DNA of 64,000 bases from positions 40,809 through 104,808 of the forward strand of contig NZ_MCWZ01000277.1 in the NCBI RefSeq assembly GCF_002877365.1, given 5' to 3'. Below, piece by piece: positions 27,323 through 36,375 of this stretch. Source of the DNA: Vibrio sp. 10N.261.55.A7 (GTDB taxonomy: Bacteria > Pseudomonadota > Gammaproteobacteria > Enterobacterales > Vibrionaceae). Positions within the stretch are counted from its first letter, which is position 1, and each line of letters begins with the position of its first letter. The translations under genes and the position numbers were made by a program. Below the pieces are notes generated by a model. That model made no database searches. It was not told the origin of the DNA and saw only the letters and a list, made by a program, of their open reading frames with translations.

Positions 27323-28050
27323 GTCAGAGACAAGATTCAGCACGAACGATGCTACAGCCAAGATCGCTGTTGAATGCGCTCAATATCAAACTGGTCTTTA
27401 CTTTGATTTTGGCTTTGATGGCAAACGGGTGCGCTATGACGTCAACGTCATCCAATCCTTCATCTTCAGCGCAGGTTGAGATAAGCCCAGATGTGTTCAT
27501 TGCACTTCCCACTCCAGCGCAACTAGGTTACAACGTCACTGCAAGTCAGCTCATTTCTGCTTCATGGCCAAGTGATAGTGAACAAGCGAACCAACAGCAA
27601 ACATTACCCGTTCACCTTGAAGTGAACGACGACCAAGTCGTATTGGCGGGCTTTTCTTCTTGGGGAACACGCATTCTTTCTCTTACTTACAAGAGAGAAA
27701 CGATCGAAACAAGCGTACTCACTGGCATAGAAAACAGCCTACCAGAGCCAGAACAGATACTATTTAACCTAATGATCACTCTCTGGCCTCTCAATGCTTG
27801 GGAAGGCCCACTAAATCAGGTAGAGTGGCAAATATCTGAAATGGCTAATAAAAGAACGATATACGATAAAAATGGCGATGCCGTCATTCACATCGATTAT
27901 CAACATAGCGACCCATTATCTGGATTGATCCAATTTACCCACGAACAGCTTGGCTATTCGATTTCAATCCAAACTCTAGATGTTGATCGAACTTTAGATA
28001 TTGATCGAACTTTAGATGTAGGTAGAAAAGACCCGACGACTCACGACTAA
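27319..28050 (+). CDS. apeN: DUF3261 lipoprotein ApeN
   Basis: A 243-residue lipoprotein: a hydrophobic stretch LVFTLILALMANGCAMT carries lipobox ANGC with the cysteine near residue 38, after an unusually long N-terminal region. The mature part matches the DUF3261 proteins that accompany aryl polyene clusters, with blocks TRILSLTYKRETIETS and QILFNLMITLWPLNAW. Probably an outer-membrane acceptor that completes the ApeL-ApeM route. The C-terminus ends in a triple TLD-x-x-R repeat (27973-28026). It overlaps apeM by 4 nt (ATGA). Confidence 0.8.
   Translation: MSQRQDSARTMLQPRSLLNALNIKLVFTLILALMANGCAMTSTSSNPSSSAQVEISPDVFIALPTPAQLGYNVTASQLISASWPSDSEQANQQQTLPVHLEVNDDQVVLAGFSSWGTRILSLTYKRETIETSVLTGIENSLPEPEQILFNLMITLWPLNAWEGPLNQVEWQISEMANKRTIYDKNGDAVIHIDYQHSDPLSGLIQFTHEQLGYSISIQTLDVDRTLDIDRTLDVGRKDPTTHD
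27973..28026 (+). repeat. 18-bp x 3 in-frame tandem repeat at the apeN 3' end
   Basis: Units at 27973, 27991 and 28009 encode TLDVDR, TLDIDR and TLDVGR, directly before the last seven residues. Confidence 0.8.
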
Positions 28051-28061
28051 AAGAAAGCTAG

Positions 28062-29351
28062 ATGTTAAATCAATCTTTACCCGCTAAGGCATCTCTGCCC
28101 ATCATTATCCAAGACTGTGGTTTTATCAGTGCTATGGGCAGCACACATCAAGAAATCAAACTCAGTATTGCCGATTCAAGCTTTGCCAATATGCAGTGTG
28201 ATTCGTCCACGCTCAACACCCATTGCGAAACGGTCGTTGGTAAGGTCTCAACGCCTCTCGCAAGTATTCCCAAAGAACTCTGCCGATATCAATCTAGAAA
28301 TAACCAACTTGCGCTCACCGCGTTACGTCAAATAGAACCCCGTGTTCAGTCTGCTATTGAGCAATTTGGTGCTGACCGCGTGGCAGTTGTCATCGGGACC
28401 AGCACTTCAGGTATCTCAGACGGTGAAACTGCCTACAAACAGCTGTTAGACAGCGAGAAGTTTCCAGACGATTTCGATTACTCCAAACAAGAACTTGGCG
28501 ATACCAGCGAATTCGTTGCTCAATACCTCGGCGTTACTGGGCCTTGTTACGCTATTTCAACCGCTTGCTCTTCAAGTGGGCGCGTTTTCATCACCGCTAA
28601 ACGCATGCTGAAATCAGGGTTAGTGGATGCAGTTGTTGTCGGAGGCGTTGATACCCTTTGTCAGCTCACGCTCAACGGTTTCAATGGCCTCGAAGCACTC
28701 TCTAACACCCTTTGCCAACCCTTTAGTGCGCAGCGAAATGGCATCAACATCGGCGAATCGGCTGCGATCATGCTGCTTAGTCTGCAGGCCATTGAATCTG
28801 ACATCGCATCCGCCAGTTCTGCAAAAAACTCGCCTTTGAATGCGAGTTCGTTGAGTACTATTTCCTTAAGTGGAAAGAAGCCCATTGCACTGCTCGGTGC
28901 GGGCGACAGCTCCGACGCTCACCATATTTCAGCGCCCCATCCGGATGGCATTGGGGCCATCAAGGCAATGCAAAATGCGCTTGATGATGCCAACTTAACC
29001 GCCAGTGATATCGGTTATATCAACGCCCACGGCACAGCAACGCCTCTTAATGACAGTATGGAAAGCAAAGCCATTTACAGTCTGTTTGGAAGCAGCACAC
29101 CTGTCAGCTCAACCAAGCCACTGACAGGTCATACGCTTGGCGCAGCCAGTGCAACAGAAGCGGCCATTGCGTGGTATATTTTGAATTATGATCTGCCTTT
29201 GCCTAAGCAAAACTGCCAAGACAAAGCCAGCGATATAGAAATCAGTCTCGTCGAAGAAGACGTTAAACTGACGAAGAAAGCTATCCTTAGCAACTCGTTT
29301 GCCTTTGGTGGCAACAATATTAGTCTTATATTTGGTTATGCTGATGAATAA
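28062..29351 (+). CDS. apeO: Beta-ketoacyl-ACP synthase ApeO
   Basis: A 429-residue KAS I/II-type ketosynthase. The active-site cysteine is residue 169 in ISTACSSSG; the two histidines are in INAHGTATPLND and SSTKPLTGHTLGA. It is complete, in contrast to ApeC, with which it is expected to form the chain-elongating heterodimer. It extends the starter with malonyl units. Its last 8 nt overlap apeP. AAGAAAG precedes the ATG. Confidence 0.9.
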   Translation: MLNQSLPAKASLPIIIQDCGFISAMGSTHQEIKLSIADSSFANMQCDSSTLNTHCETVVGKVSTPLASIPKELCRYQSRNNQLALTALRQIEPRVQSAIEQFGADRVAVVIGTSTSGISDGETAYKQLLDSEKFPDDFDYSKQELGDTSEFVAQYLGVTGPCYAISTACSSSGRVFITAKRMLKSGLVDAVVVGGVDTLCQLTLNGFNGLEALSNTLCQPFSAQRNGINIGESAAIMLLSLQAIESDIASASSAKNSPLNASSLSTISLSGKKPIALLGAGDSSDAHHISAPHPDGIGAIKAMQNALDDANLTASDIGYINAHGTATPLNDSMESKAIYSLFGSSTPVSSTKPLTGHTLGAASATEAAIAWYILNYDLPLPKQNCQDKASDIEISLVEEDVKLTKKAILSNSFAFGGNNISLIFGYADE

Positions 29352-29808
29352 CATTCCATCAATTGAACAACTGCTCCCACACGATAGGCCGATGATCTTG
29401 ATCGATCGCGCATTGAATATCGAGGCTGAATCTATTCATGCTCAAGTGAATATTGACGAGCATAACCTCTTTTTTGATAAAGACTCGCAATCCATTCCGG
29501 CCTATGTAGGCATCGAGTTTATGGCACAATCTGTCGCCGCTTGGTCAGGCTATCATGCTCTTCAAAAAGGAGAGCAACCACCGATTGGATTTTTACTCGG
29601 CAGCCGACGTTATGCCGCGCACTGTGACACCTTTCTTAACGGCCAAGTGTTAGATATACACGCCGAGCAAGTGATGGAAAACAATGGTATGGCCGTATTT
29701 TCCGCAAGCATCTCTCTCCAAGGTAAAGAACTTGCGACGTGTCAGTTAAACGTCTACGTGCCAAACGAACAGAAATTACAAGAAATGAATATTAGGAATC
29801 AAGCATGA
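29344..29808 (+). CDS. apeP: Hot-dog dehydratase partner ApeP
   Basis: About 154 residues. It opens with SIEQLLPHDRPMILIDRAL, the typical first strand and helix of FabZ-like dehydratases, and has AYVGIEFMAQSVAAWSGYHA (the long hot-dog helix). It lacks the full GHFPxxPxxPGV motif seen in ApeI, which fits a heteromeric ApeI-ApeP dehydratase. The start is ATG 29344, or ATG 29338 two codons earlier; both lie inside the end of apeO, implying translational coupling. Confidence 0.82.
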   Translation: MNNIPSIEQLLPHDRPMILIDRALNIEAESIHAQVNIDEHNLFFDKDSQSIPAYVGIEFMAQSVAAWSGYHALQKGEQPPIGFLLGSRRYAAHCDTFLNGQVLDIHAEQVMENNGMAVFSASISLQGKELATCQLNVYVPNEQKLQEMNIRNQA

Positions 29809-30530
29809 CCCGACAGGTATTAGTCACCGGAGCCAGCAAAGGCATCGGAAAAGCCATTGCCATTCAACTGGCGAAAGATGGATTCACGATTGCTGTTCAC
29901 TACATGGGCGATGAAAAAGGCGCTCAGGCAACGCTCGATGAAATATCTAGCAACGGTGGTCAAGGTCGATTGATTCAGTTTGATATCAGCAACCGTGAAG
30001 AGTGCCGTACGAAACTGGAAGCGGATTTAGCGGAACACGGAGCCTATTACGGTGTGGTGAATAACGCGGGCATCACCCGTGATACAGCCTTCCCTGCCAT
30101 GACGGAAGAAGAATGGGACGGTGTAATTCATACCAATCTAGATAGCTTCTACAATGTTCTGCACCCTTGTGTCATGCCGATGGTTCAAAAACGGAAAGGA
30201 GGGCGAATTGTCACCCTTGCTTCTGTTTCAGGCTTAATGGGCAACCGCGGGCAAACCAACTACAGCGCGGCAAAAGCAGGCGTGATTGGCGCAACTAAAT
30301 CGTTAGCGCTTGAACTGGCAAAAAGAAAAATCACCGTTAACTGTGTCGCACCTGGTCTTATCGATACGGGCATGGTCGACGAACACGTCAAAGAGCACGC
30401 GCTACCGCAGGTTCCGCTTCGCAGAATGGGTGAACCAGAAGAAGTGGCGGGGCTTGTGAGCTACTTGATGTCAGACATCGCAGCTTACGTTACAAGACAG
30501 GTTATCTCAGTAAACGGAGGTCTTATATGA
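29805..30530 (+). CDS. apeQ: 3-ketoacyl-ACP reductase ApeQ
   Basis: A 241-residue short-chain dehydrogenase of the FabG type. The cofactor motif is VTGASKGIGKAIA, then NNAGITRD, the catalytic serine in ASVSGLMGNRG, and Y-x-x-x-K in NYSAAKAGVIG. It reduces the beta-keto intermediate with NADPH before dehydration. ATGA overlaps at both ends tie it to apeP and apeR. Confidence 0.92.
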   Translation: MTRQVLVTGASKGIGKAIAIQLAKDGFTIAVHYMGDEKGAQATLDEISSNGGQGRLIQFDISNREECRTKLEADLAEHGAYYGVVNNAGITRDTAFPAMTEEEWDGVIHTNLDSFYNVLHPCVMPMVQKRKGGRIVTLASVSGLMGNRGQTNYSAAKAGVIGATKSLALELAKRKITVNCVAPGLIDTGMVDEHVKEHALPQVPLRRMGEPEEVAGLVSYLMSDIAAYVTRQVISVNGGLI

Positions 30531-31753
30531 GTCATAGGGTTGTTGTCACTGGAATGTCGGGCGTAACTGCTTTAGGTAGCGACTGGCAAACTATTGAACC
30601 TAAATTACGCGCTTGTGAAAACGCGACTCAATATATGCCGTCTTATGAGCAATACGATGGCCTCAACACGAAACTCGCCGCCCCCATTGATGATTTCGAA
30701 CTGCCAAAGCACTACAAACGCAAACAGGTTCGCGGCATGGGAAGGGTCTCAAAACTTGCCACTGTCGCCACTGAGCAAGCGCTAGAACAAGCTCACCTTA
30801 TCGGCAACCCTGTTCTCACCAACGGTCAAACTGGTATCGCTTACGGCTCTTCTACAGGCAGTACCGACGCGATTGGTTCTTTTGGCGTGATGCTCAACGA
30901 AAAAACAACCAAAGCAATCACCGCAACAACTTACGTTCAAATGATGCCGCACACCAGTGCCGTCAACGTTGGCCTGTTTTTTGGGTTAAGAGGACGCGTG
31001 ATTCCAACCAGTAGCGCCTGCACCTCTGGCAGCCAAGCCATTGGTTACGCTTATGAAGCGATTAAACACGGCTATCAAACCGTGATGGTCGCAGGCGGTG
31101 GTGAAGAACTTTGCCCAACAGAATCGGCCGTGTTTGATACCCTGTTTGCCACCAGCTTAAAAAACGATGCACCGAAATCAACGCCGCGTCCGTACGATAC
31201 TGAACGTGATGGTCTGGTTATCGGTGAAGGCGCCGGGACTTTGATACTGGAAGAGTACGAACACGCGAAAGCACGTGGCGCGACTATTTTTGCAGAAATC
31301 GTTGGCTTCGCCAGTAACTGCGACGCTGCGCATGTCACGCAACCTCAACAAGAAACCATGCAGATTTGCATGGAAATGGCGCTTCGAGATGCCAAGCTCG
31401 ATGCGGCTTCTATCGGTTACGTTTCAGCCCACGGCACCGCCACCGATCGCGGCGACATTGCCGAAAGTAACGCAACGGCCAACGCGCTGGGTAAAGTGCC
31501 CATCAGCTCTCTAAAAAGCTATTTTGGTCATACACTTGGGGCATGTGGCGCAGTTGAAGCTTGGCTCAGCCTAGAAATGATGCAAAGCGGTTGGTTCAGC
31601 CCAACGCTCAATCTCGACAACCTTGACCCTCAATGCGGTGACCTTGATTACATCACCGGTAGTGGTAGAGAATTGAACACAGACTACATCATGAGCAACA
31701 ACTTTGCGTTTGGTGGTATCAACACTTCAATTATCTTTAAGAAACACCGCTAA
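30527..31753 (+). CDS. apeR: Beta-ketoacyl-ACP synthase ApeR
   Basis: A 408-residue ketosynthase, complete: cysteine 165 in TSSACTSGSQ, histidines in VSAHGTATDRGD and LKSYFGHTLGAC. This is the second full ketosynthase of the locus and the last gene of the operon. In other systems ApeR is proposed to act in starter condensation or an early elongation step. A long hairpin follows 30 nt after the stop. Confidence 0.9.
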   Translation: MSHRVVVTGMSGVTALGSDWQTIEPKLRACENATQYMPSYEQYDGLNTKLAAPIDDFELPKHYKRKQVRGMGRVSKLATVATEQALEQAHLIGNPVLTNGQTGIAYGSSTGSTDAIGSFGVMLNEKTTKAITATTYVQMMPHTSAVNVGLFFGLRGRVIPTSSACTSGSQAIGYAYEAIKHGYQTVMVAGGGEELCPTESAVFDTLFATSLKNDAPKSTPRPYDTERDGLVIGEGAGTLILEEYEHAKARGATIFAEIVGFASNCDAAHVTQPQQETMQICMEMALRDAKLDAASIGYVSAHGTATDRGDIAESNATANALGKVPISSLKSYFGHTLGACGAVEAWLSLEMMQSGWFSPTLNLDNLDPQCGDLDYITGSGRELNTDYIMSNNFAFGGINTSIIFKKHR

Positions 31754-31783
31754 AAACCTCATTTTCGATGCCTAACACGGTTG

Positions 31784-31828
31784 GAGAATGATCAGAACCG
31801 CACGATGCCATATCGTATGATCATTCTC
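31784..31828 (+). terminator. Long hairpin closing the ape operon
   Basis: Perfect 11-bp arms GAGAATGATCA/TGATCATTCTC (31784-31794/31818-31828), with a second inner pairing CACGAT/ATCGT(A). No T tract follows, so it may stabilise the 3' end or terminate weakly. Confidence 0.5.
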
Positions 31829-32004
31829 TAATCTCATTAACCAATTTGACACCGCTAATCTAGCTTATTCTTGACCCGTTCCTTGTTTTGACTGATTCAA
31901 CACATACTTCACTAAAGCGATATTTGACTGATTATTCCTTATCTAACTGTTTGGCCAAATTTACTAATCCACTACACCCTAAAGGTGAACATATCTAAGA
32001 GTTC

Positions 32005-33357
32005 CTAGATTATTTTAAGTCTATCTTTTAGATTCCTAGGGGATAGGTACTTATATTGTCTACTACCTTTCTCTTTGTTTTTAATCAAAAGATTTAGGTC
32101 TACCAACTTATCTAAGTAACCTCTTGAGGCCGCTGCTGTAACATTAAATTCCACTTGCCATTCCTTAACCGTAAATTCACGACCAGCATCTTCAAGCGCT
32201 TTCTTAATAATCGTAATATGTGGGTGTCTAAATTGACTAAAGTACGGAGATTTATGGAGATCTAGGCGAGTCTTCTCAATTTCTTCAATCTTTTTCTGTA
32301 TGAATGTTGTAAAGCTTTCCAACGCCCTAATGATGATCCCCATATTAAAATCAATGAAGTGTGTTAAGTCAAACTCATCTACTTCAGTTTTAACGAAAGC
32401 TCGAGCGTACCTATTCATCGATCCTTTAAGTAATGATGATATAGAGATGAACTCAAAGTTGTCATAACCACTTTTCAGCATGAACCAATAGAACAATGCT
32501 CTCGCCGTTCTACCATTTCCATCTGAAAACGGGTGAATGTAGCCAATCATGAAATGTAAGATAATTGCCTTTACCATTGGGTGGATGAACTTAGCACCTT
32601 CATGTTCTTCATTGGCAAAATCACATAGGTTTTGAAGCAGTAGTCTGACCTTTTCTGCGTCAGGAGCTTGGTGAATTAGCTCACCATCAACAACACTTCT
32701 TACAGCTATTGCATCCTCACGAATCATGCCAGCTACATGATCATTCTCAATTACTTCTAGAGTGGCCACATGATTAAATTGTTGGATGAGTTCGATACTT
32801 AACTGTTCATCAATCGATTCTTTGGCAAACTTCATAAGCCGATAATTGTTGATGATCATCTTCTCAGAGAAGTCTCTAGGTTCACGGCCTGAAGATAATA
32901 GTTCTTTAGCTACAGGTCTCGTAGTAGCTGCCCCTTCCATTTGAGCGCTTGATATAGACTCTTCCATGATAAGGCTAGCAGTTAAGTATCGATGAGAGTC
33001 ATTATCTTGAAGCTTTAAATGCTTTAACGTAGATAAACGCTCAATCTTGTGAATCTTATGGACTAACGAAGAAATGCTATATAAGGCAAGAGCTATCTCA
33101 CCTTTGGGTTTATAAACAAAAAGCTTATCAATAACTTCAAGGTTTCTTTTTAACTTTAGCAGATGCCACGCAGATTCTTTATGCCCCTTTAGTTGAGGGG
33201 TCCTAGTAATGAATTCATCCCAAGATAAATAATCGCCCTTAGAATTAAAGCCACAGAGCTTAGGGCTAACTTTTGACCATAGTTCTTGTGGTAACCGAGA
33301 AAGTTCGTTTTCTCTAGCTTCTGGTGGTACTTCAATTCCAAATACTTTCTTTTTCAT
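32005..33357 (-). CDS. Fic-domain AMP transferase (class II)
   Basis: About 450 residues. The Fic active site is HPFSDGNGRTAR (catalytic His about residue 275). An upstream motif S-S-A-Q-M-E-G (S137-x-x-x-E141-G142) matches the inhibitory helix [S/T]-x-x-x-E-[G/N] of class II Fic enzymes, placed before the Fic core. A helical N-terminal domain precedes it, and the C-terminus (about 375-445, VKEWQVEFNVTAAASRGYLDKL) is a winged helix. Such proteins transfer AMP to protein targets and self-inhibit; the target is unknown. The start is set at ATG 33357 (MKKKVFGIEV); 33369 is possible. The gene and its flanks are visibly more A+T-rich than the neighbours, suggesting transfer. Confidence 0.87.
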   Translation of the reverse strand: MKKKVFGIEVPPEARENELSRLPQELWSKVSPKLCGFNSKGDYLSWDEFITRTPQLKGHKESAWHLLKLKRNLEVIDKLFVYKPKGEIALALYSISSLVHKIHKIERLSTLKHLKLQDNDSHRYLTASLIMEESISSAQMEGAATTRPVAKELLSSGREPRDFSEKMIINNYRLMKFAKESIDEQLSIELIQQFNHVATLEVIENDHVAGMIREDAIAVRSVVDGELIHQAPDAEKVRLLLQNLCDFANEEHEGAKFIHPMVKAIILHFMIGYIHPFSDGNGRTARALFYWFMLKSGYDNFEFISISSLLKGSMNRYARAFVKTEVDEFDLTHFIDFNMGIIIRALESFTTFIQKKIEEIEKTRLDLHKSPYFSQFRHPHITIIKKALEDAGREFTVKEWQVEFNVTAAASRGYLDKLVDLNLLIKNKEKGSRQYKYLSPRNLKDRLKII

Positions 33358-33369
33358 ACGATAAACCAA

Positions 33370-33782
33370 AATTATTATTTTCTATGTTTACTACTATCGA
33401 ACATAAACAAGACTACAGCAAGTGAAATCTATAGAGCATGCGATAACTCTTGCATTTATGTTGCTTTTCATTGTAAAAACCATATTAAAGATAGTTTTTC
33501 ATTTTGTATGTTTAGTGCAATTTCCTAGTGGTTAGCGTAGCTAATGTTGGAATGTTTGAGAGTTCATCGAGGGGTGGTAGTTATTGATCTACTCCAGTGA
33601 TACTGGACACTCACGTAAGTGACTTTTTCCATACTTTTAATAATTCATACTTTACTAAATTAGCAATCTTTCTAAAACGGAATTGTCCACTTCCACCTCA
33701 GATTGCCACCCTAATCCAGGCTATGGCTCTAACACCAGGAACACCACACGACTTCTATTCATGGCAAAACTCATAGCGAACT
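33370..33782. other. A+T-rich spacer between Fic and LysR genes
   Basis: 413 bases with no credible gene on either strand. It holds the Fic promoter region reading leftward, but no clear -35/-10 or terminator was recognised. Composition resembles the Fic gene in its first half. Confidence 0.4.
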
Positions 33783-34691
33783 CTACAACCCCTGAGCTAC
33801 TTCTAGGATTTGGTTGCGAAGCCAACGATGGGCTGGGTCATGGTGCATCTTTTCATGCCATATAATTGAGGGCGTGAACGTGGGTACCTCTATAGGAAGC
33901 TCAAGCATGTGCAGCGGCATCGATTTTACAATTCGGTTTGCTAGCCTTCGTGGGATGGTAAGGACAAAATCACTTTCAGCGGCAATCGTTGCCGCAACAA
34001 GGAAATGAGGGCTCTTTACTGCAATTCGTCGTGAAAGCCCGTGTTGATTCAGCACATTATCTACAGCGCTGTTCCCCTCCCCTTTGATAATTACTGATAT
34101 ATGAGACATCGACGCGAACGCATCAACACTCAACGGTTGATTGATAACGTGATGCCCTTGACGCACAACGCAAACAAAATCTTCATCATAGAGCCGTTTG
34201 CAGTAAAACCTTGCCGGTAGGTCTTCGAAAGCGCCAATCGCAAGATCAGCGCCGCCTTGTGTAATCAAATCAATGTTGTCCCCTGATTGTGGTGGCATGA
34301 CGAGATCCATTCCAGGGGCCAGCATTGTTAGCGTTTTGCTCATTTCAGGCATCAATAAAAAGGCCAAATGATCCGCTGTCGCAACGCTGAACCGACCTGA
34401 TGCGGTGCTTGGACAAAACTCAGAAGGGACAACAATCAAACGTGCATCATCCAGTAATTTGCCAACTTGAGACGACAAAGCAATCGCTCTCGGCGTCAGC
34501 TCCCAACCTTTGGGTGTGCGCACAATAATACGGTCATTCAGAACCTTACGTAAACGCCCTAGCCCTCTACTCGCTGCTGGCTGACTCAGTCCGAGCCGAG
34601 CACCCGCGCCAGTAACGCTGCCTTCTTTTAACAAAGCATCGAATAATTTAAGAAGATTAAGATCAACCTGATATACATCCGTTTTTCGCAT
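33783..34691 (-). CDS. LysR family transcriptional regulator
   Basis: About 302 residues. The winged helix-turn-helix is LNLLKLFDALLKEGSVTGAGARLGLSQPAASRGLGRLR (given in part: GARLGLSQPAASRGLGRLR), typical of the NodD/NahR-like LysR branch with Y-Q-V-D-L-N-L-L near the N-terminus. The effector domain follows, with TADHLAFLLMPEM. The start is set at ATG 34691; ATG 34700 is also possible. It is divergent from the NmrA-type reductase gene, which is probably its target, with an A+T-rich 93-bp gap. Confidence 0.88.
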   Translation of the reverse strand: MRKTDVYQVDLNLLKLFDALLKEGSVTGAGARLGLSQPAASRGLGRLRKVLNDRIIVRTPKGWELTPRAIALSSQVGKLLDDARLIVVPSEFCPSTASGRFSVATADHLAFLLMPEMSKTLTMLAPGMDLVMPPQSGDNIDLITQGGADLAIGAFEDLPARFYCKRLYDEDFVCVVRQGHHVINQPLSVDAFASMSHISVIIKGEGNSAVDNVLNQHGLSRRIAVKSPHFLVAATIAAESDFVLTIPRRLANRIVKSMPLHMLELPIEVPTFTPSIIWHEKMHHDPAHRWLRNQILEVAQGL

Positions 34692-34784
34692 GTTCAACAT
34701 AACCAATATGCATTTTTAATATGTTCTTTAACTCTATAACATTCCTAAAAACGAATCTATAGAGCAAAAAATGGGAGAAAACAC

Positions 34785-35687
34785 ATGAACACGAAACAAT
34801 TATATGTGGTCACCGGTGTGACTGGCCGTACTGGATCTGCAGCAGCAAAAGCGCTGATGGAAATGAATCAACGCGTTCGAGTCGTCGTACGAGATGCATC
34901 AAAAGGTGTGGAGTGGGCTGCGCTTGGGGCAGAAGTCGCGGTAGCGGATCTCAATGATACTCAAGCCTTAACCGAAGCGTTTTCTTGTGCAGATGGCGCG
35001 TACATTGTGAGTCCACCACAATATTGGTCAAAGGCGCTGTATGAGAAAGCCGAATCTATGGCTCAATCCATAGCAAACGCAGCGCTAGAGGCCAACTTGC
35101 CTAAACTTGTTGTGCTTTCATCTGTCGGTGCCGATAAATCAGATAAAACGGGATGGATTGCCATGAATCGCATGCTTGAACAGTCATTGAAAGACAGTGC
35201 ATCGGCGGTCGCGTTTTTGCGTGCTGCCTACTTCATGGAAAATTGGGCGCCACTGGTCAAAATCGCTCACGAACAGCGCCAACTGCCGAGCTTTCTTACC
35301 CCACTAGATCGCAAACTTCCAATGATCGCAACGGCTGATATTGGCAGAATTGCGGCCACCACGCTCTGTCAAAATTGGGAAGGTATCCGCATTCTCGATC
35401 TAGAAGGCCCAGCTCGTTATTCCCCTACTGATGTCGCTGATCACCTGGCAGGCAACCATAGTAAGTCGATACCTAAAGAACCCGTAAACGCAGTTTCCAT
35501 TCCAGAATCGGCTTGGGAAGAAGCGTTAGGCGATTCTGGTTTTTCATCACAAGCTATCTCTGGCTTTATAGAGATGACGAAAGGACTAAATTCGGGACAT
35601 ATCGCTTTTCATGACGAGTCGAAAATTGAGCGATGTTCAGGAAGTATTGAGCTTGCCGAGGTGATCGACAAACTCACTGTAAGCTAG
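34785..35687 (+). CDS. NmrA-like NAD(P)-binding oxidoreductase
   Basis: A 300-residue Rossmann-fold protein of the atypical short-chain dehydrogenase group. The cofactor motif VVTGVTGRTGSAAAKAL (T-G-x-T-G-x-x-G) is followed by RVVVRDASKG with an NADP-binding arginine and LVVLSSVGADKSDKTGW. Related proteins (NmrA, HSCARG, quinone oxidoreductase QorB) sense or use NADPH. GGGAG precedes the ATG at about 8 nt. LysR regulation is inferred from the divergent arrangement. Confidence 0.85.
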   Translation: MNTKQLYVVTGVTGRTGSAAAKALMEMNQRVRVVVRDASKGVEWAALGAEVAVADLNDTQALTEAFSCADGAYIVSPPQYWSKALYEKAESMAQSIANAALEANLPKLVVLSSVGADKSDKTGWIAMNRMLEQSLKDSASAVAFLRAAYFMENWAPLVKIAHEQRQLPSFLTPLDRKLPMIATADIGRIAATTLCQNWEGIRILDLEGPARYSPTDVADHLAGNHSKSIPKEPVNAVSIPESAWEEALGDSGFSSQAISGFIEMTKGLNSGHIAFHDESKIERCSGSIELAEVIDKLTVS

Positions 35688-35692
35688 CTATT

Positions 35693-35770
35693 CGCGATAA
35701 CTGTAATGGCAACGCGATAACTGTGGCATCAACACGATAGCAATAATAGCAACGAGATAAACGAATACAA
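35693..35770. repeat. 20-bp imperfect tandem repeat, about 3.9 units
   Basis: Units begin at 35693, 35713, 35733 and 35753 (first: CGCGATAACTGTAATGGCAA; then variants sharing CGCGATAACTG or CGATA-CAA). It lies between the reductase stop codon and its terminator, so it is transcribed but not translated. Confidence 0.7.
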
Positions 35771-35772
35771 CA

Positions 35773-35804
35773 ACGCCCTTAAGATTCCTCCTAAGGGCGT
35801 TTTT
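35773..35804 (+). terminator. Intrinsic terminator after the NmrA-like gene
   Basis: Perfect 9-bp stem ACGCCCTTA/TAAGGGCGT (35773-35781/35792-35800), 10-nt loop, then TTTT. Confidence 0.9.
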
Positions 35805-35828
35805 CATTAAGTTGCCTGCCGTATCCGA

Positions 35829-36371
35829 TCAGCGTTTATTTCTGCCCAACGGGCTCATCGCTAGATCTCTCGACAAAATCAGAGCAAGACCAAAGACCTG
35901 CAAAAACAAACCAATGTTCTTATACCAAGCGATTCGTTCGCTTAATGACTGCATGGTGTCAGTCAGTGATAGATTATCTAGATAGTAATCGTCGATTTGG
36001 TTGCGAGACTTCTGTTGCGCTTGGTTTATCAGCATCATCAAAGTGGACAAGTTCTCTTTGTTGACTAGCGGAACGTCACCATCCACCCAATCACTCAACT
36101 GGCCTTGCAAGGCTTCCTGCAGTGCGTTTGAAATATCATTGCTATCAGTTAGCTGGGCGTGCAGCAACAACGATTCGCGCTTACGCTCCAATGTTTCGAC
36201 GGTTTTCCATGCCAACTGTATCGAGTAAAGGTTTTGCTGCTTGGTGGTTTCCAATGCTTTGATTTGCTCGCCCAATTTGTCGAGCACCACACTCGACATT
36301 AAGATCGCCAGAATGTTAAGCACAAGGCCAATTAAAACTAGTACCCAAGCTGGAGGAAAGCGCAACCGCAT
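35829..36371 (-). CDS. Unknown two-helix membrane protein with coiled middle
   Basis: A 180-residue protein I do not recognise. Residues 8-30 (AWVLVLIGLVLNILAILMSSVVL) and about 150-168 (NIGLFLQVFGLALILS) are membrane helices, and the roughly 120 residues between are rich in E, Q, K and L and look helical, as in periplasmic sensor domains of chemoreceptors. No catalytic or output domain follows the second helix. It starts 4 nt after the MAPEG gene stop, so the two are co-transcribed. Confidence 0.6.
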   Translation of the reverse strand: MRLRFPPAWVLVLIGLVLNILAILMSSVVLDKLGEQIKALETTKQQNLYSIQLAWKTVETLERKRESLLLHAQLTDSNDISNALQEALQGQLSDWVDGDVPLVNKENLSTLMMLINQAQQKSRNQIDDYYLDNLSLTDTMQSLSERIAWYKNIGLFLQVFGLALILSRDLAMSPLGRNKR

Positions 36372-36375
36372 TCAA

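Noticed and set aside
32005..33357. Fic/Doc toxin-antitoxin module
   Set aside because: The inhibitory helix is within the same protein and there is no small partner gene on either side.
35693..35770. CRISPR array
   Set aside because: Units are directly adjacent with no spacers, and no cas genes are near.
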